From Vigna angularis (Eukaryota; Streptophyta; Magnoliopsida; Fabales; Fabaceae), in contig NC_068970.1 of the NCBI RefSeq assembly GCF_016808095.1, positions 17,094,501 to 17,158,500 on the forward strand: DNA of 64,000 nt. Direction: 5' to 3'. A model generated the notes under the pieces. It was not told the DNA's origin. It saw only the letters and a program-made list of their open reading frames with translations, and searched no databases. Both the position numbers and the translations under genes were made by a program. Positions 25,141-37,144 of the stretch are shown here, piece after piece. Each line of letters begins with the position of its first letter. The first letter of the stretch is position 1.

Positions 25141-26345
25141 ACCTATATTATTTTGATTTTAAATTTTTAAAATTTTAATAATTATTTAATTTATCTTCAA
25201 TTAAAAAGATTGTTATGATATTGACAAGTGTATCAAATCACAAGTAATAAAGTGGAACATCCATATATTGTTTTTTTCAAGAGACTCACATTTGTTCAGT
25301 GAAACTATGATTATTTAGTGATTAAGGCTTAATGACTTTGAAATATTACAAAAGGTTTAATTTTTAATAAGATAATTCTAATTCTAGAAAGCAATTAAAT
25401 TTATGAAGTAAATTATACGATAGAGATCTCACCGAGATTGGGTTTCATGTACCAATTCAATGTGAAAACATTAAATAATATACTTTCAATTTTTACTCTA
25501 ACATTCACAACTAACAAGTCCTAATTCTTTAGAGACAATTCTAAACTTTATTAATAAAAACCTAATCTCTTATATGTTTTTACCATAAGTTTGCATTACA
25601 CTCATATATTTACAATGACTAGTTGATTAAACTTTATGTCTAAAAGCAAAATCTGTTAGTTGTTCTATCCCAATCAAGATTCTAAATTATTTTCCAATAA
25701 TTAGATACCATAAAATGAAAAATCAATAATCATGAAATTAAAAACAAGAATAGAACACTGAGTGATGGAAAAAAAATATCGAATAGTTGAAATCACAAAG
25801 AGTGAAAATACACTACATATAACTTCAATTAATAAATAAGAGAGTTTGTTGCTCCTAAATATTATGAGCACTAGAAAATGGATAGATGATGAAAATAATG
25901 GTGATGATGAGTGACTTCAACCTCTATAATGCACCTCTATCGTATCTCTTTTAGATTTAGTTCCATTTTCCTCCGAAAGATTGTTTTCTAAATTTGTGAC
26001 ACACTCTATTTAATGTTTTTCGAAAGTACATGTTGTTGGACAAGATAGAATTGTTGAACGACTTGAGTCTTCTCACTGGACGAACTAAAACTTATTAGAT
26101 TTAAAAATTATACTTGAATAATAATCCTTAATATATTCTTAAATCTTATGTAATTTTTACTGATCTACCTAATATTTCACAAATAAATCTAAATACTTGC
26201 ATTTTCATAAATTATCTAATAAATCTTTAATTATTTTAGAAAATAATAATAATATAAATAAAAGATCAAAATAAACATAATAAAAAAAAACGTGATAACA
26301 ATGATCAAGATTCAACTTAATATTCAAAAACATGAATTTAAATCT
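25141..26345. other. AT-rich spacer with a probable decayed LTR
   Basis: 25218-25300 (ttgacaagtgtatcaaatcacaag..aataaa) resembles the end of the solo LTR at 26351 (tgcaagtataccaaatcgttccaag..taatacag), so this is probably an older relative of the same family in the same orientation. Its far end was not located. No gene is seen. Confidence 0.35.
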
Positions 26346-26350
26346 GAGAT

Positions 26351-27461
26351 TGATAACTTTTTTGCAAGTATACCAAATCGTTCCAAGTAATACAGTGAAT
26401 AAGTAAAAGTATGGTCTCCCAAGGGTTTGTGCAACACATGACAATTCTTCCTTTTATAACTCAATTAGACATCAAAATGCACAAAACAATACAAGAAACT
26501 CTTTTTGGTATTTTATCAAACAGTTGGGGTGCAGGGAATTTATTTTTAAAAGAAACTTCATTGGAATTGGGTTTCATGAATCATATGAAGATAAAACTTT
26601 GCACAATACATCATTATTTCATTCAAACATTCACATCAAGGCATACTAGTCTTAATCCCTTAGCAACTAGTTCTAAATTTATATATCAAAATGGTAATCC
26701 CTTAGTCAATTTAACATACAATTTGCATTAAGTCTGATGCTAAGAATGACCAAGTTATTGAGTCTATCTCTAGATCCCAAATCACTTAGGTGCTCTATCT
26801 ATGTTCATGTTCAAAGTTACTTTCCAGTAATAAGAAACATTCAAATAACATTATATTTTCATACAATGATAGTAAATTCAAGAAAGAGCATATGAACGAA
26901 CAATCATATATTGAACAAGAAAATTACATCAGAGTGAGTTCATTACATCCAATTCCAACGAAAGAAAAATTTAACTACTTCTAGATATCTAGAACGTACA
27001 CATTTGAAGCAATCTCTTGCAACAATGGTGTCTTGATGCATTGAAGTAGTCTCCAGAAGTTCGTGAGATGTTTTCATTTCTTTCCTTTATCTGGAACTTC
27101 TGTCAGGAGTTCTTTCTGTCTATTTCCCACTTTAAAAGCCAATTGAAAAAATAACTAATTCGCTAAGCGCACAACTCTTTATGCGCTAAGCGAATATTCA
27201 AGTGCAGCATATCTTTAATTGTCATTTATTCGCTCGAGTTGTGCTGGTGCGCTGAGCGAATAAAACTCTATTTTGTTGAACGATGCTGGCTTAGCTTGAA
27301 ACATCTCACAGCACTTTATGTATAAATTCCTATACACATTTATTACACATTTTCCTATTTTTAATTACAACTTTTCAAAGAGGAAAACACATTATTTCAT
27401 AAATAAATAAAAATTTTGAGTTCATTAATAAGTTTGAAAACATGTATTTTCATACTTATCA
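26351..27461 (-). mobile_element. Solo LTR (TGATAAGT...GTTATCA type)
   Basis: The + strand starts TGATAACTT and ends ACTTATCA, so read on the minus strand it begins TGATAAGT and ends AAGTTATCA, a TG...CA LTR with short inverted ends. Flanking 5-mers are GAGAT on the left and GATAT on the right, a 4/5 match to a target duplication. The interior includes the cgctaagcgcac / gcgctaagcgaat words at 27160-27265 that recur in plant LTRs. No internal retroelement genes adjoin it, hence solo LTR. Confidence 0.65.
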
Positions 27462-27463
27462 GA

Positions 27464-27700
27464 TATAACCCGTTAAAATATATCTAAAAAATATAAAAAT
27501 TTACATAATTATGAATTTGAATTTTGTTATCGATTCTAAATAGCAAGCCGCCTATGTATATAAATATTAAATATTTGAGATCAATCCATTAAAATATATC
27601 TAAAATAATATAAAAATTTATATAATTATGAATTTGAATTCTGTTATCTATTCTAAACAGCAAGCTGCCTATGTATCGAAATATCAAATATTTGCATAAA
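27464..27700 (+). repeat. Diverged tandem duplication, about 116 bp x 2
   Basis: The block beginning gttaaaatatatctaaa at 27472 repeats 116 bp later with scattered substitutions (taaatagcaagccgcctatg versus taaacagcaagctgcctatg). It abuts the right edge of the solo LTR. It is non-coding. Confidence 0.8.
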
Positions 27701-30087
27701 AACTCGGTGGGAGTAGGATATGGCAATAGGAAATTGCAGTGGTGGGGAGTGGTGTAGATTTCGAAAATCTGCCATTATTCCAACTCTTCAATTCTTTATC
27801 TTCTCATTTCTTTTCTATACCTGTTTCAATGGATGTTAAGATCAATTTATAAGTTTTATGTCATTGGGTTCAATTCGTGTGAGGTTTCGGAATGTTAAAA
27901 CAAAACACATTCTTAACTTCGTAGATACAAAGGGTAAAATATTGAATTAAGTTTATTGTTTTCGACCCGTTTTCCTTTACTCAATCCATATTTTTAAAAT
28001 TGACCATATACTAAAATATGTTTTAAATTAAAAGTTACATAAATATATGTTAAAAAGTAGAAAATAAGTAGTTGAGAAATCATATCATGCTATTAATGAT
28101 TAATTAATACCAATGTATAAGTTTTACTTCACATTTGGCTCACCCACTGCGTAAAGTGGAAGAAGCCAAGAATAAGATAGATGAGGAAGTTATGATGAAA
28201 CAAGTAAAGAAGTGGGCGTGGTGGAGATAAGAAAGTTGAATGAGACTTTTTCTTAAATTATAATGTGAGATTCGATAAGACTCCATCATCTAATTTAATA
28301 AAGTAAACAAGTAAATGAAAATTGGATAAGACTCGGTTAAATCTTGTTTAATCAAGACTGATTTTAGAAAACGAATAAAGAAAAAGAAAACATAATGAGG
28401 TTTTCTTTGTCAAAATTAAGGGTAGGTGAGATTGATAGGGGTAGACATAGGTTTGTACTAAATAAAACACTTGCTAACCTTATAAATATTCTTTCCTAGC
28501 AACTTGTAGCGTTTTTTATACATAGTTTATGTGCTACCTTTTAAAATATCAACATCTAGTTTTCTATATTTGTTAATCTTTGCAATATTTATTAAATTTG
28601 TATCTTACCCTTCTAAATAACGTAAATTTTATCATACTTTTGAATATGACAACGACTTCATAAATAAACTTAATGAAAATATGGCATTTACTTAACATAA
28701 GCTATTTTTATTTTTTAACATTTTGTGTTTAAAATCTTTTAAGACAATGTATAAGTTAATAATACAATATACAAACTGAAAAAAGTAGAATATTAAAACT
28801 AAATAATATAACTAAAATACTTTATACATGAAAATTTTAGAATTTTTAAACTAATTAAAAATTAAATTTTAAATACCTAAAATATATTTTATAAAGTAAA
28901 GAAAATTGATTTAAAAATATGGTAATTAATTCTACCAATTATTTTAATGAAAAATTAATCAAATAATTATAATTTTATTTAAACTCAAAGTAGGCATTTT
29001 ACTCCTAAATAATTTTACAAAAAAATAGTCATCTCATTTTTAACCACTTACAAATGATAAAATAAAATATTACAAGATTGATAAAAAAACAGATTATCTC
29101 AAAATATATATATTATTGAAATAATTATGTAAAAAGTATAAATAATTATAACAATAAATATAAATATAAAATAACTAAGGATAATTAGAGCTTTTGATTT
29201 GCAACCTATTTCCACCAAAAGTGTATCAATATCTACCTCTCATTTTTTTTCACATAATAAAGTAAGGTTTAATCATTTAGATAATCTCAATTTTTGGTGA
29301 TCTTTCTTAAATAGGTCATTTAATTTTTTTTCTTCACTGGGTTTCTATTTTTAAAATATTTAAACAATTAGATCTTTGTAGTTAATTTCATATTAACACT
29401 GTTAAAGAGAATGTTAAGTGTCAACTCGTAATTTATTTAGATTTTTCAAAAAAAAATTAATTATTTTGATTTTTAATTTTAATTTTTCAAAAATAAAAAA
29501 TTTGTCACATGCAAACTGTGTCACATAATACTAACAATTGCTATTAGTTACTGTGAAGCCACGTGCCACTTTTACTCTCAGTATTTTACAAAATTTATAT
29601 CTTTTTAACAAGATATGATGGTTAAAAAACCAGGGAGAGTTTATTATTAAAGAAAAATTGTTTTCTTACTCATATTATTGTCGATCTAGTCTTTTATTAT
29701 AAATTCTAGCATTTAAATAATGATGTCCTCACTCTCGTCACTGTTTTCATTAATAAAACAAAAATTTCACAAATTTTCAAAATATTGTATTTTTTTTTCA
29801 TGAGTATTCTTATACTTAATTGTCTATCACTTTCAATCTACCTTCTACATTTACATGCCTAAAATAAGTAATAGCTCCTATCAAAACTTAAAATATTCAT
29901 TATAAGTTCAAAATTTAATTTACATCGCAAAAGATATTAACTTAGTTTTATTTAAAAAGTTAGAAAACATTATAATCATATAAAAGAATGTTTTTATGAA
30001 ATATATAAACAAAATAAACACTAATTTTAACTCGATCCCATACATATACAAATAAAAAGAGATTTTAACATTAATATGAAAAAAATG

Positions 30088-30093
<6 letters not shown>

Positions 30094-30143
<50 letters not shown>

Positions 30144-30156
30144 CGCGCGCGCGCGC
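30094..30156. repeat. Compound (TA)n-(GC)n microsatellite
   Basis: About 23 TA units run directly into alternating GTGCGCGCGCGCGCGC (30141-30156). An alternating purine-pyrimidine GC tract in this AT-rich setting is unusual. Confidence 0.9.
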
Positions 30157-30860
30157 TTGCTTATGTTTTTATTTAATAGATAGCAACAGAGTATGTATGA
30201 TATTAACGGTATTTTTTATTTTCAAAGTAAAAGTAAAAATTGATAATTTTTTCTTATTTTCTTGAAGTAAAAGTTGATATTTATTTCCATTTATATTATT
30301 ACTATATATAAGATTTATGTTTCATATAAGTAGTGCGTATAATTCTGCGAGTTTATGTATTGTTATAATAATTAAAAGGTATAAAAATAATGATAAACAT
30401 TTTATTTTATTTTTAATACAAGATTATTTTTAATGTCTTTTTATATATCTATTTCTAACCAAACAACTTTTATTTTCATTAATTTTTCAATTTTTTAAAT
30501 AAAATCATGTTACACACGACTATAATTTTTGAAATCTCAGTTATACTAATATTTTAAAATCTATCAATTATTTATTATCAGATAAAAATTTATTAAAAAA
30601 ATGAAATAAAATAATATAAAACTTATTTTTTTTTCTTTTTTAACTTATTCGTTATTTTTTTTGCATTAATGGCCTAATAATACATTTCCCTTCGTCAACG
30701 TCCCTTCAATAATATTTTGACGGAGGCCACTTTGAGGGTCTCTGGAAATTTAGGTTGTGAATAGCATAATTAGTTAGAACAAATAGAAAGTCTAAGTTGA
30801 GCCAAGAACGAAGCTGGAATGGATAGATTGGACACATATTAGAAGCCAAAATGTGTTAGT

Positions 30861-30947
30861 AATCTGCAAATTTAATAGGTTTACGCAGGTTGGTGCGTAG
30901 CTGCAGACGTAGGTTTACGTAGGTTGGTGCGTAGTAATTTGCAGATT
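30861..30947. repeat. 26-bp direct repeat framed by 12-bp inverted repeats
   Basis: aatctgcaaatt at 30861-30872 is the reverse complement of aatttgcagatt at 30936-30947. Between them a 26-bp unit (taggtttacg.aggttggtg core) occurs twice, 34 bp apart, at about 30875-30900 and 30909-30934. The whole could be a small foldback insertion. Confidence 0.7.
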
Positions 30948-31192
30948 CTTGATGCAAATTTAACCTTAGGTATTGTTCTTTTGAGCGGATTTGAGAAAAT
31001 GTGAGAAGATTTGAAAGATAAATTTTTTTGTCGTTTATTTGAGTAAATTTAGAAGTAAATAAGAGTGAATTTGGAAATAAAATTTGTGAGAATCAGTATA
31101 GAATTGTATTGACGTGACAAATTAAAAAAATTTATTTTCAAATTTACTCTCATTTACCTCCAAATTCACTCAAATAAACGACAAAAAAATTA

Positions 31193-32557
31193 GGTTTAAT
31201 ACCTATTTTGGTCCCGCTTTTCGTAGGGTCTGTTCAAAGTGGTCCTCCTTTTTTTCAAAAGTTCACTAATATCCTACTTCTCGCAAAAACGATGCACATT
31301 AGTCCTTTTTGGTTACGGCGTTAAAAAGACTAACGTCACAACTGTCCAACTGGCACAAAACTGATGAGTTGTACAGTTTTTGTTGAGGTGGCACTGTGAA
31401 TTGCTGATTCATCCTGAAAGCAAAGGATTCATGGTTGTTTTTCCCATCACGTGTCTCAGTAGTCGTCTCTTCCTTCTGTCTCCACAACCGACACTTCCTG
31501 CACACAGAGAGGAGTCACTGCAAATCTACTTTACCATTCACAACATTGCATTACGTTGTTAGATTAGGGATTGGGGATTGGTGACTAGGAAGTAGGGGTT
31601 GGTATCGGAAATGAGTATGTACGGTAGGGATCCGTGGGGAGGGCCGCTGGAGATCCACGCCACGGACTCCGCCACCGGCGACGAGCGCAGCCGCAATCTT
31701 CAGGAGTTGGACCGTGCGACATTAGACGAGACTCAACAGAGCTAGCTCCTGGGCGCCGGAGAACAAAAAAAGAAGAAGAAGAAATACGTAGATCTGGGAT
31801 GCATCATCGTCAGCCGCAAAATCCTTATCTGGACACTTGGCACTCTCGCCGTCTCCGCTGTCCTCGCCGGTTTAATCACTCTCATAGTCAAAACCGTCCC
31901 ACGCCACCACCACAATCCCGCTCCTCCCGATAACTACATTCTTGCTCTCCATAAAGCCCTCCTCTTCTTCAACGCCCAAATAAAAATTCCATCGCCGCTC
32001 AGGTTGGTTTCGGCGACACCTCTGATGGGAGCACCACTCCTAACGACCACTACTGCTGGATGAGGCCCGAGGACATCGATTACACCTGCCCCGTCAAGGA
32101 GTGCAGTAGCTGCTCCGATCTCGTCGCGGAGATGGCAGCGGCCTTGGTTGCCGCCTCGATTGTGTTCAAGGACAACAGGACGTATTCGTAGAAGCTGGTT
32201 CACGGCGCCACCACGTTGTATGACTTTTCGAGGAAGCAGAGAGGGAGGTACAGTCAAGGTAACGAGGCTTCTGTGTTCTACAATTCGACTAGCTATTGGG
32301 ATGAGTTTGTTTGGGGAGGGGCTTGGATGTACTTTGCCACTCGTCGTACCTAAAGCTGCCACCTCAACTAAAATTGTACAACTCATCAGTTTTGTGCCAG
32401 CTGGGCAGTTGTGCCGTTAGTTTTTTTAACGCCGTAAGCAAAAAGGACTAACGTGCATCATTTTTGCGAAAAGTAGGATGTTAGTGAACTTTTGAAAAAA
32501 AGAAGGACCACTTTGAACAAACCCTACGAAAAGCGGGACCAAAATAGGTATTAAACC
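31193..32557 (+). mobile_element. Pack-MULE carrying a KORRIGAN endoglucanase fragment
   Basis: A perfect 9-bp target duplication AAAAAATTA flanks the element (31184-31192 and 32558-32566), the signature of Mutator-like transposons. The terminal inverted repeats are 201 bp each (31193-31393 and 32357-32557). They start GGTTTAATACC and differ at about 13 positions by eye, so insertion is fairly recent. The 963-bp interior is much richer in GC than its surroundings. It holds a probable 5' leader and two joined coding pieces of a GH9 membrane endoglucanase (see the pseudogene entry) and no transposase. It is therefore a non-autonomous gene-capturing element. Confidence 0.9.
31611..32353 (+). pseudogene. 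KOR: Captured, broken KORRIGAN-type endo-1,4-beta-glucanase fragment
   Basis: KORRIGAN proteins are GH9 membrane endoglucanases acting in cellulose synthesis at the plasma membrane and Golgi. Translation from the ATG at 31611 gives [20 protein letters not shown], then [12 protein letters not shown], a single membrane helix ([17 protein letters not shown]), the juxtamembrane KTVPRHHH and [17 protein letters not shown], all hallmarks of the family's N-terminus. After about 31985 the sequence jumps, with a frame change, to [40 protein letters not shown] and [14 protein letters not shown]. The intervening catalytic-domain N-terminal part, roughly 120 residues, is missing, as is everything C-terminal. 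Stops at 31743-31745 (CAG-AGC-TAG where the family has Trp) and 32189-32191 (TAG where Gln is expected) confirm decay. It cannot encode an active enzyme. The parent gene must lie elsewhere. Confidence 0.9.
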
Positions 32558-32640
32558 AAAAAATTATCTTCAAATCCTCTCAAATCTCCTCAAATCCACT
32601 CCCTCAAATTCACTCAAAAGAACAAGGCGACCTAACTTAC

Positions 32641-32908
32641 TTAGGGGCAGATTGTACTCTATATACGAATGGAGAAAGATGGAATTAAGAATGATTTCAT
32701 TTCACTTGGACTGATTTGAAAATAAAAATACTGATAGATTTACGAGATTGTCATCTACTTTCATGTATGCATATTAGGAAAGATTCGGAGAAATTTAAAC
32801 TCTTTTATTATATTTTCCTGTACTTTTTAAATAATTTATTCGTGATGTTTTTTCTTTTGTTTAATAAAATAATAATAATAATAAATAAGGAATAAAATAT
32901 CTTCTCTA

Positions 32909-32940
<32 letters not shown>

Positions 32941-34422
32941 ATAAATAAATAATAATAATAACTAATAATAATAATAAAATAATACTAAAAATGATAATAA
33001 CAATAATAATAAATAATAATAATAATTATTATTATTATTATTATTATTATTATTTCAATTTATTAAATTATCATTTTTTTACATTTTAATAGTTAATATT
33101 AATTTTTTATTCTTTATAAACATTTTTACAATTAAATATAATATTAATCATTATCATTTTATATTACTTTAATAACTAGAGGTATTTTGGTAATCTTCAA
33201 TTTCTACCAATTAAACAAATTTGTTTTATATGTCACATCAATCAAATCCTACACTAATTCTCATAAACTTTACTTTCAAATTTACTCTAGTTTACCTTCA
33301 AATTCACTAAAACAAATAACAATTAATTCACCTTCATATCTCCTCAAATTCATCTACTCACTCTCCTCCAATTCCTCTCCCCAAGTGAATACACCCTTAG
33401 TATAGTTCAAACTCTTCCACATCCACTTTCACCATTCTTTTCGTAAGGTTTAATTATTTTTATTCGTTTTGGTTGCATACTTCTTTATTTTATTAAATTT
33501 TATTTTGTGTTAAATTGATATAATTTATTTTTTTTCTATTAGATTTGTATAAATAATGTTAATGAGGTTTTGATAAATGTTACATCAGTTTATAGAATTT
33601 TTAGATTTTTTATTATTTTATTATTAGTTTTTTTACATATTAATATCAATATCATGTCACGTAGTGTAATTGTTAGGTGTGAATGTTAACTTCACATGAC
33701 GCTATCACTTTCAAATTTCATTGTCTTATATTTATTTTAGTTATTTATTTATTCAATTAAGTTTCGAATTGATTTAAAATCATACAATGTTATCTATATC
33801 TAAATTATAATCAACTTATTAATTAAGTTTAATTATAATTTATATATCAATATTAAAATAACTTTTAAAATTTATACATTAAATCAATTTTTCTAATAAA
33901 AAACTAAAAACACTACGATCGAATTAATACATAATATTTAAAAAGAGGACATTACTATTGTTTATATAAATTTAACAAAAATAATTAAATTAAATCGATT
34001 TAATATATATAAAGGTTTATGTACTTGAATATTACTAATAATTTTGGAGAATTAAAATAATATTTTTAAAATAAATTTATGTAAAGCTACTGATATGTTA
34101 TAAGATATCCTTAGTGGATTTTTCTTATTTCTGTACATATATTATATCATTCTTATTTATAATGACTTTTATCTCTATAGTGGAAAAAAATGTCATAGTT
34201 ATGAATCCATAACAAAATTGAGAAGATTCTTCTTAAGATTCAATCTTAGGTTTTTCTATCATTTCACAAAATTAGTTTTGTAAGTTGTATTTCACTTTTA
34301 TTTTAATATTATAATTATAAATGACAATAGAATTGGGTAAGATGAGTCCCGATGGAATGGGAATGAATTTTATTATCTCATTTTTATTTTTGAATTTAAA
34401 ATGTATTCACATATTCATCTCC
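32641..34422. other. AT-rich repeat-derived spacer
   Basis: No gene is seen. It contains the (AAT)n/(ATT)n zone and the repeat copy 32868-33400 described separately. 33447-33700 resembles a single decayed end of a long-inverted-repeat element (ggtttaattatttttattcg, 'gttaatgaggttttgataaatgttacatcag'). Confidence 0.4.
32868..33400 (+). repeat. Dispersed repeat, copy A (ATT-rich core)
   Basis: From the AAT/ATT microsatellite (32868-33053) through 33340 this aligns collinearly with 42490-42910. Shared blocks include attatttcaatttattaaatt, tttttacaattaaatata, ttttatattactttaataac, ggtattttggtaat and ctaccaattaaac. The right end (cccaagtgaatacaccc) differs from copy B's right end, so the two are probably members of one MITE-like family with diverged termini. 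Confidence 0.75.
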
Positions 34423-34427
34423 AAATC

Positions 34428-36457
34428 TGTACCATCCCAATTATATATATAAAGCATATATATAATAAAAACGTCATCATTTATTAATATAGGAAACCAG
34501 TCAAGAGTAATTTAAGGATTACAATCATCCTTAGAATAGCATGTAATATAGGAAACCAGTCAAGAGTAATTTAAGGATTACAATCATCCTTAGAATAGCA
34601 TGGAATTAAAAATTTAGAGTATTAGGGTTTCTCCCTAAAAATTTCATAGAATTTAAAGCTTTAAACGTACAAAAGTTCATCAAAGCTAACTAATAAAAGC
34701 TAGCGAATCTAAGTTGCAGCATTGTCTTCCCCATCAAGTATTGTTTTCAACGTATCCTCCTTGCCATCTGCTCCCGTATAACGAATTATACGATCATCGC
34801 ACATACCCAAACACAAACAAGTAGGGTAAGCTAACATGCAACCAATCATTTATAAAACATGCATGCAAACCTCATATAATAATTATGTCAGACATACTCA
34901 TACCATCATACAACAATCACATCATACATACTCATCTATTACTTTGATACACATGATAAAATGACATCACAAGACTTGTTACTTTATACCCCGACTCGTC
35001 CGGACTAGAATGATTACCGAGCTATGGCGGGTCTTGCACTCGTGGTGGCTTTGTGAAACTTGGGCACTACCGCCCAGCACTACCATCTTATGAAACTTGG
35101 GCACTACCGCCCGGCCACAGTCACGAGGTTAATCCGTTATCACTCACCTTGGATCATATGGAAGCACCCAAGACTAGGAACTCCTGCTACTCCTCACCAC
35201 ATGGTTCAATCCTCTCTACATGAGAAGAAAGACCATTGGAGTTTCAGGATGACCCCCAAAACTGAGCTACCATGCAATCATTCTATACACTCCCAAATCA
35301 CCACCATGTATCCTCTCCTTGAGGATCATGGAATTACGTATATGAATCATACTGTCACTTTGAAACTTAACCCAAGACATGAAAAACCATATACCATCAT
35401 ATTATCACAATGAATCTAACATATCTCATGCATACACATACTTTCCACATAAATCACATCATTATAATTCACAATCATGTTCAGATGCATAAATTCAAAT
35501 CTAATAAAATCCAATTATCTTAGAAATCATACAAACTGAATATATTCCAACAAGATATATTACACAATAATTTAACAGTACATAATATGTTCAATAGGAT
35601 TTAAGTTAAAAACTTGTCGAGTATACTTCCAGGAAAGAGAGGTGCGTCACAATGGACAACTTAAGTACCAAGTCTTTCCTTAGCCAAAGTGTTCCTCAAC
35701 TAGTTTTTAACAAATTTCTTATTTACAGATTCAAAACAACAGCATATAATATTTACACCGAATTTCAACATAGATAGATATACAGTAAGCATTAACAGTA
35801 TTCACACAGAATTTCAAGATATGAATAGTAATAAAACAATACTAAATCATAATATAAAAGCATAGAAAGGTTAGCTCCCCTACCTCTATTCCAGACTTAA
35901 TCTCCTGCTCCGAATTTGTTTCCCCGAAAACTCTTCAGAACTTCTACTCTTCTTGCAACTAAAAATTTCTCCCTAACTCTTTCTTCTCTATTTCTCAAGC
36001 TCTCACTTGATTCCTATTTTCTTGGTGTAGAATACCCTTTCGTCCCATAGCTATTTATAAGTAAAAAAAATTTACTATTCATTAATTTTTTTAATATTAT
36101 TTATTATTTTAATATTATTTAAAAATAATATTTTAATAATCCATTTGGTTAAATCTGATCCTAATTTCATCCATGCTAAGGAATCCTAATTTCTTCCATG
36201 CTAAGGAGTCCTAATTTCTTTCATGCTAAGAATTTATTTTTACTATTCACTATTCACTTTTTACTATTTACTATTCACTTTTTACTATTCAATTAAAAAA
36301 TAATAATAAATAAGTTACCAAAAATTTGAACCTCTCATTCTAAAATTACTATAATTTTATATCCAAAATTTACATTTTTCTATCCATTAAAATTATTATT
36401 ACTAATAAAATACTAAAATTTACTACTATAAATATTTTCTTTTTCATGGGTCTTACA
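34428..36457 (-). mobile_element. Solo LTR, 2.03 kb, with perfect 5-bp target duplication
   Basis: AAATC occurs on both sides (34423-34427 and 36458-36462). The + strand begins TGTACCATCCC and ends GGGTCTTACA. Read on the minus strand the LTR runs TGTAAGACCC...GGGATGGTACA, with TGTA...TACA ends. A minus-strand TATAAATAG box lies at 36051-36059, followed by a pyrimidine/purine leader, which supports this orientation. No gag or pol sequence adjoins it, so it is the product of LTR-LTR recombination of a Ty3- or Ty1-type element. It contains a 59-bp tandem duplication near its + strand left end and a repeated 'cttgggcactaccgccc' word (35058 and 35096). The frame at 35060-35413 is LTR sequence, not a gene. 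Confidence 0.9.
34485..34602. repeat. Perfect tandem duplication, 59 bp x 2
   Basis: 34485-34543 and 34544-34602 are identical. They lie inside the solo LTR, so the duplication happened within this copy or its source element. Confidence 0.95.
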
Positions 36458-36462
36458 AAATC

Positions 36463-37051
36463 AATAGATATAAATTTTTTGTTTCATCTACATTTCCATT
36501 AGAGAACACGTATACGCATAACACCCTGTATTAGTATAATAAAACCACTAATTAGAGTATTACAATTAAGATATTAAGGATAGATATTAACTTGATATAT
36601 ATACATTATATTTACAATCCTCTAAAATTTTCAAAATATGATTAAGACTTTTTTTAAATAAAAACACTTACATTAAGAGGAGCGCATCATAAAAAATACA
36701 AGTATATATAGAAAGAGTAAAACTCCATACATATCATTAAAATTCTAAACTAATGAATACCACTCACACATGCACCATGTATAGTATATGATTAAAACAA
36801 ATGGACATACTATATAAACCAAACCAAAAATAGGATAAATTAGTTTAATTATAATCATTCATATTAATTAAAATCTATTATATTATGATAAATTCAATTT
36901 TCATCAATTTAACAATCAAATACTTTCAACAATAACTAGATATCAATAAAAACATGTCCATTTTGATACAAAGAAAATAATTATAACTATCAAGACCGAC
37001 GAAACCTACATTTATTTATGAAAATTTATTAAGATTACATTCATTATCTTA
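36463..37051. other. AT-rich intergenic stretch
   Basis: No gene, repeat boundary or regulatory site could be supported. Confidence 0.5.
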
Positions 37052-37144
37052 ACTAGAGCTGTCAAAACGGATAATCCGACTTAACCTGTCCCGATCCATC
37101 ACAGGTTGGTCACTTAGTGAGTCAACCCAACCCGATTCACTTAT
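37052..37144. mobile_element. Probable left end of a hAT-like element
   Basis: The sequence tagagctgtcaaaacgg followed by GC-richer text (cccgatccatcac, caacccaacccgattc) resembles a common plant hAT-like end that starts TAGAG.TGTCAAAA. The Mutator-like relic 37145-37648 follows at once and may have truncated it. No matching right end was found downstream. Confidence 0.35.

Larger units (their letters stand above)
27701..30968. other. AT-rich intergenic region
   Basis: No gene is supported. 29265-29420 looks like an isolated left end of a long-inverted-repeat Mutator-like element (ggtttaatcatttagataat, then 'aataggtc' and 'actgttaaagagaatgtt' words). Its matching right end is not present nearby, so it is left unassigned. 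A (TA)n-(GC)n tract lies at 30094-30156, and a small repeat cluster at 30861-30947. Confidence 0.45.
30969..32631. mobile_element. MITE-like host element, split by a Pack-MULE
   Basis: When the Pack-MULE 31193-32557 and one copy of its 9-bp duplication are set aside, 30969-31192 and 32558-32631 form one palindromic element. The left end (ttgttcttttgagcggattt) is the inverse of the right end (cactcaaaagaacaa). Further inside, the left 'aagataaatttttttgtcgtttatttgag' region is mirrored by 'caaataaacgacaaaaaaatta...tcttcaaat'. Flanks TAACCTTA and TAACTTAC may be an imperfect 8-bp duplication of hAT type. Related sequence ends at 42945 (aaaagaacaaagcc). Confidence 0.6.

Noticed and set aside
31934..32386. 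150-codon minus-strand frame
   Set aside because: Antisense shadow of the captured KORRIGAN fragment running into the element's inverted repeat.
35060..35413. 117-codon frame
   Set aside because: Lies entirely within the solo LTR; similar LTR text in other copies does not keep the frame.
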